Of a DNA stretch of 11,743 nt, positions 1 to 6,774 are shown piece after piece; position 1 is the first letter of the stretch, and each line of letters starts with the position of its first letter. The stretch is from an uncultured Bacilli bacterium (GTDB taxonomy: Bacteria; Bacillota_I; Bacilli_A; RF39; UBA660): positions 1-11,743 of the forward strand of contig CANPWK010000022.1 of NCBI GenBank assembly GCA_947584105.1, read 5' to 3'. Position numbers and translations under genes: made by a program. Below the pieces are notes generated by a model. That model was not told the DNA's origin and did no database searches. It saw nothing but the letters and a program-made list of their open reading frames with translations.

Positions 1-100
1 TCGGTGCGTTCACTTTTTTTTACATCTCTTTATTTCCTTATTTCATCAAATTTTGATTAACAAAGGAATTTATTCCATTATATATGAAAAATATTTACAT

Positions 101-760
101 TCAATTATTTTTTGTAAAAATATTCCATGGATAATAAGAAGGATTTTTCAAACTAAAGGAAATTTGTTCTTTTGTTATTGGATGATAAAAAGTAATTCTT
201 TTAGAAAATAATGCAATTTGTGCATTTTTTATAGCTTTTTTATTATACTTTTGATCTCCATACAAAGGATAACCATGATATGAAAATTGCACCCTTATCT
301 GATGAGATCTACCTGTTTGTAAATTAATTTCTACAAGTGACATATTTTTGTTTGATTCTATTTTTTTATAATTTAAAATTGCTATTTTACCTTTATCACT
401 TACAGTAACAATATTTTTATTGTTAGATTTTAGTAATTTATCTTCATATGTACCTTCTTTATTTATATTACCTAATACAATTGCATTATAAATTTTCTGA
501 AATTGATGATCTCTTATCTGCTGTGATAATCTTTTAGCACATTTACTAGTTTTAGCAAACACCATAATTCCACCCACTGGTCTATCTAATCGATGAACTA
601 ATCCTAAATAAACATTACTTGTTTTATGATATTTATTTTTTAAATAATTCTTTAATATATTCAATAAATCTAAATCTTTAGAACTATCAGCTTGAACTGG
701 AACGTTAATTGGCTTTTCAACTACTAAAAGGTGATTATCTTCATATATAATATTAATCAT
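101..760 (-). CDS. RluA/RluD-family pseudouridine synthase, without S4 domain
   Basis: This enzyme isomerises uridine to pseudouridine in RNA in the cytoplasm; the exact rRNA or tRNA site cannot be told from sequence. From the chosen ATG at 760 the protein is 219 aa. It starts with the family's usual N-terminal strand (IYEDNHLLVVEKP, residues 5-17), has the catalytic motif HRLDRPVGG with Asp59, and the conserved LQTGRSHQIR motif at 148-157. No S4 RNA-binding domain precedes the catalytic domain, so it is a short, catalytic-domain-only member. Upstream in-frame ATGs at 787 and 778 would lie inside the methyltransferase gene and add residues not typical of the family. The ATG at 760 overlaps the methyltransferase stop by 8 nt, with a GGAAG about 11 nt upstream, which suggests translational coupling. 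Family assignment is firm; substrate is unknown. Confidence 0.93.
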   Translation of the reverse strand: MINIIYEDNHLLVVEKPINVPVQADSSKDLDLLNILKNYLKNKYHKTSNVYLGLVHRLDRPVGGIMVFAKTSKCAKRLSQQIRDHQFQKIYNAIVLGNINKEGTYEDKLLKSNNKNIVTVSDKGKIAILNYKKIESNKNMSLVEINLQTGRSHQIRVQFSYHGYPLYGDQKYNKKAIKNAQIALFSKRITFYHPITKEQISFSLKNPSYYPWNIFTKNN

Positions 761-1625
761 TTGCTTGAAATCTTCCATATATACCACATGGTAAAATCAT
801 ATTATTTGTAGTAATTGGCAGACCAATTTCGCCCGAATCAACAATTCCATTTGGATATTTTTTTAATACTGTAATTTTTAATATATTTTCAAGAACAATA
901 CTAGAAATACCAGTAGTATATGAATTAATTAAAAAGAATAATGGTTGACTAGATAAGATAGATAAACAAGCATCAATTAACTTATATATATTATCTTCAA
1001 ATTTCCATATTTCCTTATTAGGGCCTCTACCATAACTAGGAGGATCCATAACTATAGCATCATATTTATTACCTCTTCTTGCTTCCCTTAAAACAAATTT
1101 AAGGCAATCATCTACAATAAAACGAATAGAATTATTATCCAAATTACATAAATGCATATTCTCTTTAGCCCATTCAGTCATCCCCTTAGAAGCATCAACT
1201 TGTACAACATCAGCACCAGCATAAGAACAGGCCATAGTAGCTGCACCTGTATAGGCAAATAAATTTAATACTTTTATTTTTCTTTTAGCTTTTTTTATTT
1301 TATCTATCATAAAATCCCAATTAATTGCTTGTTCTGGAAACAATCCTGTATGTTTAAAACCTGTAGGACTAACTTTAAATTTTAAATCTTTGTATGAAAT
1401 TATCCAATAATCATCTAATTTTTTAAAAAACTCCCATTGACCTCCCCCTTTATTACTACGATGGTAAAATCCATCTACATCTAACCATTTATTATCAAAA
1501 TCAGTATACCAAATAGCTTGAGGATCCGGTCTTCTTAATATAACATTTCCCCATCGTTCTAATTTTTCACCATTTCCAGCATCAATACATTCATAGTCTA
1601 TCCATTTATCACTAACTCTTCTCAC
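753..1625 (-). CDS. class I SAM-dependent methyltransferase, RlmI/RlmK-like (COG1092 type)
   Basis: Probable rRNA methyltransferase using S-adenosylmethionine. The 290-aa protein has SAM motif I as VLNLFAYTGA (119-128), an acidic residue in the next strand (VDAS, Asp144), and the catalytic-loop motif DPPSYGRG (194-201). A KVSPTGFKHTGLFPEQ segment (84-99) matches the strand region before the Rossmann domain in the RlmI/YccW-like group. It lacks an N-terminal PUA domain, so it is shorter than E. coli RlmI. The start is GTG at 1625-1623, preceded by AGGTG with a 5-nt spacer; no ATG fits as well. It forms an overlapping pair with the downstream pseudouridine synthase, consistent with a shared RNA-modification role. 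The superfamily is certain; RNA as substrate is an inference from family and neighbour. Confidence 0.88.
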   Translation of the reverse strand: MRRVSDKWIDYECIDAGNGEKLERWGNVILRRPDPQAIWYTDFDNKWLDVDGFYHRSNKGGGQWEFFKKLDDYWIISYKDLKFKVSPTGFKHTGLFPEQAINWDFMIDKIKKAKRKIKVLNLFAYTGAATMACSYAGADVVQVDASKGMTEWAKENMHLCNLDNNSIRFIVDDCLKFVLREARRGNKYDAIVMDPPSYGRGPNKEIWKFEDNIYKLIDACLSILSSQPLFFLINSYTTGISSIVLENILKITVLKKYPNGIVDSGEIGLPITTNNMILPCGIYGRFQAND

Positions 1626-1693
1626 TTTTTCACCTGATCTCTATATCTATATTTATAAAATTGTATCAATTAATTAAAATTTAGTATTCGCTA

Positions 1694-1723
1694 ATTATAA
1701 AATCACTATCTATAGTATATCAT
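1694..1723 (-). promoter_or_regulatory. possible promoter for the methyltransferase/pseudouridine synthase pair
   Basis: On the minus strand a perfect TATAAT (1694-1699) lies 18 nt downstream of ATGATA (1718-1723), a poor match to TTGACA. It would place transcription start about 60 nt upstream of the GTG start and overlaps the 3' end of the phosphodiesterase gene. Read-through from that gene is the alternative. Confidence 0.3.
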
Positions 1724-2387
1724 AATCTTTAATATTTTCACATATTAAGTTATCGCAAATGTCTTTATATTTCATATACTCTTTACGATTTCTAATAGTC
1801 CAAGCCATTTGTATTTTATCAAATTTTATTGGAACCTGTTTTTTATAAACCGAAACAAAATCTATTTTTTTAGTATATTTTTTTACTAGTCGATAATTCA
1901 AATCATTAAAAATAATCAATCCAATCATATAATTTTTCTGATTTTTATAAAACCAATCTATCACAAAAGGATTCATACTATGTAAAGCAAACATTCCTTT
2001 ATAATTGTCTAAAATTTTTATTAAATTTTTTTCAAATTTGGCATTATTATTTAAGTCTTTAACTTCTATAAGTAAAGGTACTCTTCCATTAACTATGTGC
2101 ATAACTTCTTCTAAAGTTGGAATTTTATATTTTTTTTTAATTTTTATTTTCAACAACTCATCATAAGTTAATGTTTCTATAATTTTATTAACATTACATA
2201 ATCTTTTCAAATCATGATCGTGATATACAACTATTGTATTATCTTTAAGTAAATGTATATCTAATTCAATTATATAATTTTTATCAACACATTCAGCAAA
2301 TGCAGGTAAAGTATTCTCTACATAATTTGAACTATAAATGCCTCTGTGGGCAATCAGACTTTTATTTAAAAAATTTATATCTTTCAT
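1710..2387 (-). CDS. glycerophosphodiester phosphodiesterase family protein (GDPD)
   Basis: A cytosolic 225-aa TIM-barrel phosphodiesterase, predicted to hydrolyse glycerophosphodiesters to glycerol-3-phosphate and an alcohol. Visible active-site elements are HRG (14-16), ENT (24-26), ELDI with metal ligands Glu41 and Asp43, HD with the second catalytic His56, PTLEE (90-94), the metal ligand Glu108 in IEVK, and a late AWT (195-197). These follow the order known for GlpQ/UgpQ-type enzymes. There is no signal peptide or membrane segment, so it is of the short cytosolic type. The start ATG at 2387 is the only plausible one: the frame is open for about 60 nt upstream with no ATG, GTG or TTG, and no Shine-Dalgarno is visible, which is unusual for this window. 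It lies downstream of the rpsI terminator and is probably a separate unit. Confidence 0.9.
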   Translation of the reverse strand: MKDINFLNKSLIAHRGIYSSNYVENTLPAFAECVDKNYIIELDIHLLKDNTIVVYHDHDLKRLCNVNKIIETLTYDELLKIKIKKKYKIPTLEEVMHIVNGRVPLLIEVKDLNNNAKFEKNLIKILDNYKGMFALHSMNPFVIDWFYKNQKNYMIGLIIFNDLNYRLVKKYTKKIDFVSVYKKQVPIKFDKIQMAWTIRNRKEYMKYKDICDNLICENIKDYDIL

Positions 2388-2523
2388 AGTTAAATATATG
2401 AAAATAAAGAAATAATTATCTATATCTATTATTTTTAAAATTTACTGTAAGATAAATTTTTAGCTTTTTATTTACAGATTTAAGTTAAAAACTAAATTAA
2501 TAAATTATTCTCACAAATTTTAC

Positions 2524-2559
2524 AAAAAAAAGCTTAGAAATTATTAATATTTCTAAACT
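2524..2559 (-). terminator. rho-independent terminator of rplM-rpsI
   Basis: On the minus strand an 11-bp stem, with one G-T wobble, is formed by 2549-2559 and 2531-2541 around a 7-nt loop. It is followed by a run of T (2524-2530). It begins 14 nt past the rpsI stop codon. Confidence 0.9.
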
Positions 2560-2572
2560 TTTAAACTTTCAA

Positions 2573-2983
2573 TTAACGTTTTGAGAATTGAGGTGCACGA
2601 CGAGCAGCCTTTAAACCTGGTTTCTTACGCTCTTTGCTCCTTGGATCTCTAGTAATAAATCCAGCTCTTTTTAAAATTTTTCTATAACTATCTTCGTTAT
2701 CTTCATTTTCTTTATCATAAATTAATAATGCTTTAGTAATTGCTAATCTAATAGCACCTGTTTGACCACTAGCACCACTACCTTTTACTTTCACATCAAT
2801 ATCAAATGTTTTTTCATTATTTGTTATTTCTAATGGTTGCATCAAATCCATAACATAAGTTTCGTATGGCATAAATTCTCTAACATCTTTACCATTTACA
2901 ATAATTTTTCCTGTACCTGTAGTCATTCTAACTTGTGCAACAGCTGATTTTCTTCTACCTGTTGCTGTAATAATCTTTGCCAT
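2573..2983 (-). CDS. rpsI: 30S ribosomal protein S9
   Basis: Small-subunit ribosomal protein S9; its C-terminal tail reaches the P-site tRNA. The 136-aa protein has the N-terminal TGRRKSAVAQVR motif, the GxGxxxGQxGAIRLAITKAL core (68-86), and the invariant RRAPQFSKR tail. It is a few residues longer than typical bacillar S9 (about 130 aa). The extra length falls in an acidic insert, DKENEDNEDS, at about 90-99, before the conserved RKILKRAGFITRDPR. The start has a GGAGG 6 nt upstream (2990-2994) that overlaps the rplM stop codon, so it is cotranscribed and probably coupled with rplM. A strong terminator follows. Confidence 0.99.
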   Translation of the reverse strand: MAKIITATGRRKSAVAQVRMTTGTGKIIVNGKDVREFMPYETYVMDLMQPLEITNNEKTFDIDVKVKGSGASGQTGAIRLAITKALLIYDKENEDNEDSYRKILKRAGFITRDPRSKERKKPGLKAARRAPQFSKR

Positions 2984-2993
2984 TTAAAACCTC

Positions 2994-3428
2994 CTATTTA
3001 ACTTCCATCACTACTGGCTTTTGCGCCATATGTGGATGAGTTCCTTCTGCATAAACAAATAGTTTTTTAGCCATTTTATTGCCTAATCTGTTATGAGGTA
3101 ACATACCTTTAATCGCTCTTTCAATCATTTCTACTGGATATTTTTCTTTCATTTCTTTAGCTGTTCTTTCTCTTAATCCACCTGTATATCCACTATGATT
3201 ATAATAAATTTTATTATTTAATTTGTTACCTGTTAAATTAATTTTTGAAGCATTTATTACAATAACAAAGTCTCCACAATCAACATGTGGGGTATAAGTT
3301 GGTTTATGTTTACCACGTAAAATTGTAGCAGCTTTAGTAGCTAAACGTCCTAGGTTTACGTCAGTTGCATCTATGACATACCAATTACGCACTACCTCTT
3401 CTTTTTTCTGCATAAATGAATTTTTCAT
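2994..3428 (-). CDS. rplM: 50S ribosomal protein L13
   Basis: Large-subunit ribosomal protein L13, an early assembly protein; 144 aa from the start chosen here, matching the family's usual 142-145 aa. Conserved stretches include WYVIDATDVNLGRLAT near the N-terminus, LRGKHKPTYTPHVDCGD, YYNHSGYTGG, and the MLPHNRLG and YAEGTHPH motifs. An in-frame ATG exists farther upstream at 3464, but the ATG at 3428 has an AAAGG 7 nt upstream, and the upstream start would place the leader hairpin inside the coding region. It is first in the rplM-rpsI operon, 10 nt upstream of rpsI. Expression is likely driven by the consensus promoter at 3500-3528 and may be tuned by the hairpin in its leader. Confidence 0.99.
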   Translation of the reverse strand: MKNSFMQKKEEVVRNWYVIDATDVNLGRLATKAATILRGKHKPTYTPHVDCGDFVIVINASKINLTGNKLNNKIYYNHSGYTGGLRERTAKEMKEKYPVEMIERAIKGMLPHNRLGNKMAKKLFVYAEGTHPHMAQKPVVMEVK

Positions 3429-3447
3429 ATTTTTTCCTTTCTTTCTA

Positions 3448-3474
3448 TTAATAAGTCTTCCCACAACTTATTAA
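3448..3474 (-). promoter_or_regulatory. leader hairpin upstream of rplM (candidate L13 autoregulatory element)
   Basis: In the about 65-nt 5' leader, a perfect 9-bp stem (TTAATAAGT / ACTTATTAA) encloses a 9-nt loop, TGTGGGAAG. It ends just 8 nt before the AAAGG ribosome-binding site. Firmicute rplM transcripts are known to carry an L13-binding leader, so the position fits. I cannot confirm that it matches the known L13 leader model. Confidence 0.55.
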
Positions 3475-3499
3475 AAGGGAATTAAATGTACCAATTAAG

Positions 3500-3528
3500 A
3501 TTGTACTAAAAATACCTAAAAATGTCAA
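3500..3528 (-). promoter_or_regulatory. sigma-A type promoter of rplM-rpsI
   Basis: On the minus strand, TTGACA (3523-3528), a 17-nt spacer, then TACAAT (3500-3505). This is a near-consensus vegetative promoter, expected for a ribosomal-protein operon. Confidence 0.85.
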
Positions 3529-3587
3529 TAATCTTTATTGGTTTTACTTAAATTTTAATCAATTATTTTAAATTTATGATTTATAAA

Positions 3588-3617
3588 CAAAAAAAGAAAA
3601 CACTTTTAATTGTTTTC
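3588..3617 (-). terminator. terminator overlapping the stop codon of the PH-like gene
   Basis: GAAAACA and TGTTTTC (3611-3617 and 3596-3602 on the minus strand) form a perfect 7-bp stem with an 8-nt loop, followed by a T-rich tract. The stop codon of the PH-like gene (3606-3608) lies in the loop, so the coding region ends inside its own terminator. Confidence 0.8.
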
Positions 3618-4052
3618 CTTTTCAATCTTTACTACTTTTCTTTTTTCTTCAAGCATATATTCGCTAACCCTATTTTGAATTTCAGCGAGAGCTCTTTTGT
3701 CAATATTATTTATAGTAACTACTTCTTTAATTGTGTCAATGAACACTTTTCCCCAAATTATACCTGATTGTACAGATAAATCATTAAACATCTCTGGAGT
3801 GATTGCAATAAAATAATATCCAAATAGTAATCTTTTCTCAGCAACTAATATTCTTTTATTAGTTAATACAACTAAATAAGTAGAAAATATATCGAATATT
3901 AAAGGACTTTTTTGACCTTCAAAAACATATAATACAGCCTCATCTGCAGTTAAGTGTTTTTGAATAACTTTACTGTGACTCTTTAGTCTCCAAGCAATCG
4001 TTAAAGAATAGTTCTTTTTAAATTCTTTTGCCTTCTCACATATATAGTTCAT
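3606..4052 (-). CDS. small PH-like domain protein of unknown function
   Basis: A soluble 148-aa protein with no signal peptide or convincing membrane helix. The central part, about residues 40-115, alternates beta-strand-like stretches with the TNKRILVAEKRLLFGY signature (64-79) and a later SGIIWGKVFIDT (96-107). This pattern is typical of bacterial PH-like domains (bPH families), where a TNKR(I/L) strand is followed by a glycine-containing turn. A charged helix closes the protein (118-148). The ATG at 4052 has GGAG (4058-4061) that overlaps the upstream thioredoxin-like gene's stop codon, and only 8 nt separate the two genes, so they form an operon. Function is unknown. PH-like domains often mediate protein or membrane contacts, so a role linked to its membrane-anchored partner is possible but only inferred. 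Confidence 0.75.
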   Translation of the reverse strand: MNYICEKAKEFKKNYSLTIAWRLKSHSKVIQKHLTADEAVLYVFEGQKSPLIFDIFSTYLVVLTNKRILVAEKRLLFGYYFIAITPEMFNDLSVQSGIIWGKVFIDTIKEVVTINNIDKRALAEIQNRVSEYMLEEKRKVVKIEKENN

Positions 4053-4060
4053 AATAGCTC

Positions 4061-4945
4061 CTATTCTTCTGAAATTAATCCAGCCTTTTTAAATTGTTTA
4101 ATAAAGTAAGATGTTGGGTTTTCTCCTTCTATTTTAATATCAATATGTTTATTTTTTACAATAATTGTAAGTGGTGTTCCAAAATTATCAGCATCATCAT
4201 ATCCCAAATCTTTTAAACTTTTAACTAATTCTTGTTGATCCTCTGAACTCATCTCTGCTAGATTTAAGTAATTTATTGTTACATCATAATTACCAGCTAT
4301 ATGATTTAATACTGGTTTTACAGCTATACAATGACTGCAAGTAGTCTGTCCAATAACAATAATGCTGCTTTCATCTTTTGATACTAAATCTTTATATTTA
4401 TCAAAATCAATAAATGTAAGATGTTCTTCTGGTTTATATGTTGCATCATCTTTTAAAATTTTATTTTCTTTTAGGAAAGCTACCATATCACTACCATCTA
4501 CGTATCCAACGTTTGTATCGATAACTTGATCATCTTTTACGATAGCTATAGTTGGGGTTGAACCTTTTATATCTAAAGCCTCTAAAATTTCATTTTTTTC
4601 ATTCTTAGTTAATTTTGATGCATCTATATATAAATAATCCATATCATAGTCTTCTTTAATTTGTTTCATTATTGGTGTTTCTAATTCACAATAGCCACAC
4701 TGTGCACTACCATAATATATAACTTTTTCTTCAGAAGATCTCATATATTTATAAAAATTATCTAAAATTTCTTTTGACTCTTTAGTGCCTTTATTGGCAC
4801 TTTGATTAATTATAAATCCTGTTATCAAAGCAATAATTGCTAATACGCCAATTGATAATGTACCAATAGTTTGCTTAGTTAATTTATTTTTCTTATCTGT
4901 ATTAGATAAATTTTTAGCCGATGTTTCTGCCTTTTTATTACTCAT
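4061..4945 (-). CDS. membrane-anchored protein with two thioredoxin-like domains
   Basis: A 294-aa protein with a lysine-rich cytoplasmic N-terminus (1-25), one membrane helix (about 27-47), and two thioredoxin folds predicted outside the membrane by the positive-inside rule. Domain 1 has the redox pair CGYC (83-86) and the cis-proline loop STPT (Pro131). Domain 2 has CSHC (203-206) and GTPLT (Pro258). Both domains keep the full CxxC, so both could be redox active. There is no cleavage or lipobox signal, so it stays anchored by the helix. Related single-domain proteins act in disulfide exchange or in bacteriocin maturation; no bacteriocin gene is seen here. The start has AGAAGGA about 7 nt upstream. 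It is first in an operon with the PH-like gene and has a strong promoter set in a palindrome. Confidence 0.88.
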   Translation of the reverse strand: MSNKKAETSAKNLSNTDKKNKLTKQTIGTLSIGVLAIIALITGFIINQSANKGTKESKEILDNFYKYMRSSEEKVIYYGSAQCGYCELETPIMKQIKEDYDMDYLYIDASKLTKNEKNEILEALDIKGSTPTIAIVKDDQVIDTNVGYVDGSDMVAFLKENKILKDDATYKPEEHLTFIDFDKYKDLVSKDESSIIVIGQTTCSHCIAVKPVLNHIAGNYDVTINYLNLAEMSSEDQQELVKSLKDLGYDDADNFGTPLTIIVKNKHIDIKIEGENPTSYFIKQFKKAGLISEE

Positions 4946-4991
4946 TTATATTCCTTCTTTCTACTAATTGATAGCTTAAATTTGCTATAAT

Positions 4992-5027
4992 TTGATAAGA
5001 TTATACCGTATAAAAATTTCTTATCAA
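4992..5027 (-). promoter_or_regulatory. promoter of the thioredoxin-like operon, embedded in nested inverted repeats
   Basis: On the minus strand, TTGATA (5022-5027), a 16-nt spacer, then TATAAT (5000-5005). A perfect 9-bp inverted repeat, TTGATAAGA / TCTTATCAA (4992-5000 and 5019-5027), brackets the promoter. A second palindrome, TTATAC-C-GTATAA (5001-5013), covers the upstream part of the -10 region. Such symmetry over both promoter elements suggests a repressor-binding site; the regulator is unknown. Confidence 0.6.
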
Positions 5028-5130
5028 TAGTATTATAACATTTATTTTATGAATTGTGTATAAAACATAGAAAAATTCCATATTTTTTTCACCTTAAAAT
5101 TTTGCTAAAATTTAAATTTATTATATTTTT

Positions 5131-5159
5131 TTTACAAATTTAATATTTTATGTTATAAT
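5131..5159 (+). promoter_or_regulatory. promoter of the zinc-ribbon/DUF2752 cluster
   Basis: TTTACA (5131-5136), a 17-nt spacer, and a perfect TATAAT (5154-5159), 29 nt upstream of the ATG at 5188. Confidence 0.75.
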
Positions 5160-5170
5160 CATAATATAAA

Positions 5171-5180
5171 AAGGAGGAGG
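5171..5180 (+). promoter_or_regulatory. unusually strong ribosome-binding site
   Basis: AAGGAGGAGG, a full-length anti-SD match with a repeat, 7 nt before the ATG at 5188. It is the best Shine-Dalgarno in the window and predicts high translation of the zinc-ribbon gene. Confidence 0.85.
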
Positions 5181-5187
5181 TAGTTGT

Positions 5188-5634
5188 ATGAGTAGGTTTT
5201 GTGCCAAATGTGGTTATGAAATGGATGAAATGGCTGTTGCTTGTCCAAAATGTGGTGCACCAACTGGAGTTAATAATAATCGTCCAAAAATAATTCAAAA
5301 TAAAAATATTGCAACATGTGTTATTCTTTCAATATTAACTTGTGGTATTTATGGAATTATTTGGTTTGTTTCTCTTACGGATGATTCAAAACGATTAAAA
5401 GATGATAATACAGCTTCTGGTGGAGTGGCATTTTTATTCACATTGCTTTCTTGTGGTATTTACAGTATTTACTGGGGATACAAAATTGGTAAAAGACTTT
5501 ATGAAGCTGGCAAAGAACAAGGTGTTGATGTAAGTGATAACTCTATATTATATATAGTATTATCACTATTTGGATTAGGCATCGTAAATTATTGCTTAAT
5601 TCAAAATGATTTAAACAAATTTGCAGACAAATAA
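5188..5634 (+). CDS. zinc-ribbon plus DUF4234 membrane protein
   Basis: A 148-aa protein. An N-terminal zinc ribbon has two CxxC knuckles, Cys5/Cys8 and Cys19/Cys22. A DUF4234-like membrane part follows, with hydrophobic segments at about 42-62, 79-97 and 119-137. An internal duplication is visible: TCGIYGIIWF (51-60) and SCGIYSIYWG (88-97), each near the end of a hydrophobic segment. At DNA level the two copies share CTTGTGGTATTTA at 5339 and 5450. A third, degenerate copy may be the LFGLGIVNY segment. This duplication is typical of DUF4234. Function is unknown; such zinc-ribbon membrane proteins are common in gut Firmicutes. It heads a plus-strand cluster with a DUF2752 gene overlapping its end by 14 nt. 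Confidence 0.88.
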   Translation: MSRFCAKCGYEMDEMAVACPKCGAPTGVNNNRPKIIQNKNIATCVILSILTCGIYGIIWFVSLTDDSKRLKDDNTASGGVAFLFTLLSCGIYSIYWGYKIGKRLYEAGKEQGVDVSDNSILYIVLSLFGLGIVNYCLIQNDLNKFADK

Positions 5635-6013
5635 AAATTTCTCAAAAAAAATATGCTATGGTATCTTGTTTATAATAGGTATCATAGTATATTATTTTTT
5701 AAACAAAAATTTTAATATCGAAATTCCTTGTATAATTCATAAAATCACAAATCTTTACTGCCCTGGTTGTGGTATTACTAGAATGTTTTTTTCTTTACTT
5801 CATTTTAATTTTTATCAAGCATTCAGATATAATCCTTTAATTTTTATACTGTTATGTGGATATGTATTATTAAAGTTAATTGAAATAATTATTAGAAAAA
5901 AAATTAAAATTCCTTCAAAAGTAATTATCGTAATTTTAATAATAGTAATTGCTTTTGGGATTTTACGTAATATATCATATTTTTCTTATTTACTTCCTAC
6001 AACAGTAAAATAA
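5621..6013 (+). CDS. DUF2752 family membrane protein
   Basis: A 130-aa protein with about three membrane segments (roughly 11-27, 72-90, 100-115). The DUF2752 signature is clear: CPGCGITR (47-54), a YQAFRYNP motif (65-72), and a late RN (116-117). Function of the family is unknown; the cysteine motif suggests metal binding or redox. The start is taken as TTG at 5621: the frame is closed by TAA at 5612, there is no ATG before the first membrane helix, and no Shine-Dalgarno is visible. The 14-nt overlap with the zinc-ribbon gene suggests translational coupling. A TTG at 5666 is the alternative start but would remove much of the first helix. DUF2752 and DUF4234-type proteins are often found near each other, which supports a shared role. 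Confidence 0.85.
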   Translation: MQTNKNFSKKICYGILFIIGIIVYYFLNKNFNIEIPCIIHKITNLYCPGCGITRMFFSLLHFNFYQAFRYNPLIFILLCGYVLLKLIEIIIRKKIKIPSKVIIVILIIVIAFGILRNISYFSYLLPTTVK

Positions 6014-6054
6014 ATAAAAATGCTTAGCTAAGTAATAAAGTGAGATGTTAGTTT

Positions 6055-6681
6055 ATGTTAAAAAAATTTTTTCAAATAAATGTAAAAAATAAAGTCATAA
6101 CATCTATGACTAAAAAAAGCATACATAAAATAAGTAAAGCCTATAATCATAATAATAAAAATGGTTTAGAAATCCTAAAAAAACAAATGGAAACTGATGG
6201 AATCGCAATAATAATAGTTAGTTACCCAATATTAATTTTAATAGGATTTCTACTTTTTGTAGCTATAATGAACTCTTTTATGGATGGAATTAATTTCTTC
6301 CTTATCAATGAAATAATATTTTTAGGATTTGTTTTTTTATTTGGATTATGTTTATTTATCCTAGGAATTAAAATGACTAGTATAAAACATTCTCCTTTTA
6401 TTAAAAAATATCCAGAAATTATTGAACTAGTCAACGACTTATATAATAATATAATTTTCGAAAGAGGAAATCTTATTATTTCACAACTAGCAATTGCTCC
6501 AAAATCACATTTAATAAGTACTGTTAATCGATATAATGTTGAAAAAATATATATAAATAATGAGCAACTTATATTACACACCCAAAATAGAAAAATCCAT
6601 ATTTTGCATTCTATTAAAAAAAAGGAAGCGGAAAATATATTACAGACATATTGTCCTAATGCTCAAATTTTTATTAAATAA
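6055..6681 (+). CDS. unrecognised two-TM membrane protein, 208 aa
   Basis: I do not recognise this protein. It has a basic N-terminal cytoplasmic part (1-48), two long hydrophobic segments (about 50-71 and 83-105) and a soluble C-terminal region (106-208). That region alternates short beta-strand-like stretches (NLIISQLAIAP, KIYINNEQLILHTQ, KIHILHS) and ends in a helix, KKKEAENILQTYCPNA. This C-terminal pattern is like a small PH-type or cystatin-like sheet plus helix, but that is only an impression. It is 41 nt downstream of the DUF2752 gene, with a perfect 10-bp palindrome, CTTAGCTAAG, at 6023-6032 between them and only a weak ribosome-binding site. It is probably cotranscribed with the two genes upstream. 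Confidence 0.7.
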   Translation: MLKKFFQINVKNKVITSMTKKSIHKISKAYNHNNKNGLEILKKQMETDGIAIIIVSYPILILIGFLLFVAIMNSFMDGINFFLINEIIFLGFVFLFGLCLFILGIKMTSIKHSPFIKKYPEIIELVNDLYNNIIFERGNLIISQLAIAPKSHLISTVNRYNVEKIYINNEQLILHTQNRKIHILHSIKKKEAENILQTYCPNAQIFIK

Positions 6682-6729
6682 TAAAACATTATAGCATATA
6701 ATAAATTTTAAATATATTTTTTAAATGAC

Positions 6730-6758
6730 AAGTAGGTAAATTTTTTGCTTATTTTTTT
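6730..6758 (+). terminator. weak terminator candidate after the 208-aa gene
   Basis: A short stem AAGTA / TGCTT with one wobble (6730-6734 and 6746-6750) is followed by ATTTTTTT. The stem is only 5 bp, so this is uncertain, but a terminator is expected between these convergent genes. Confidence 0.3.
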
Positions 6759-6774
6759 ATAAATCTATAAATTA

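Noticed and set aside
1..100. Possible gene running off the left edge
   Set aside because: Open frames there are short or are shadows and no family motif can be read; a GTG near position 12 on the minus strand gives only four codons.
3576..3767. Plus-strand open frame opposite the PH-like gene
   Set aside because: No ribosome-binding site, low-complexity Phe/Tyr-rich product, fully inside a better-supported gene on the other strand.
6222..6581. Minus-strand open frame opposite the 208-aa gene
   Set aside because: It is a shadow of the plus-strand gene, with no start signals and no recognisable motif.
5188..6681. Bacteriocin or defence system around the thioredoxin and membrane genes
   Set aside because: No precursor peptide, maturation enzyme, ABC exporter, nuclease or other effector is present.
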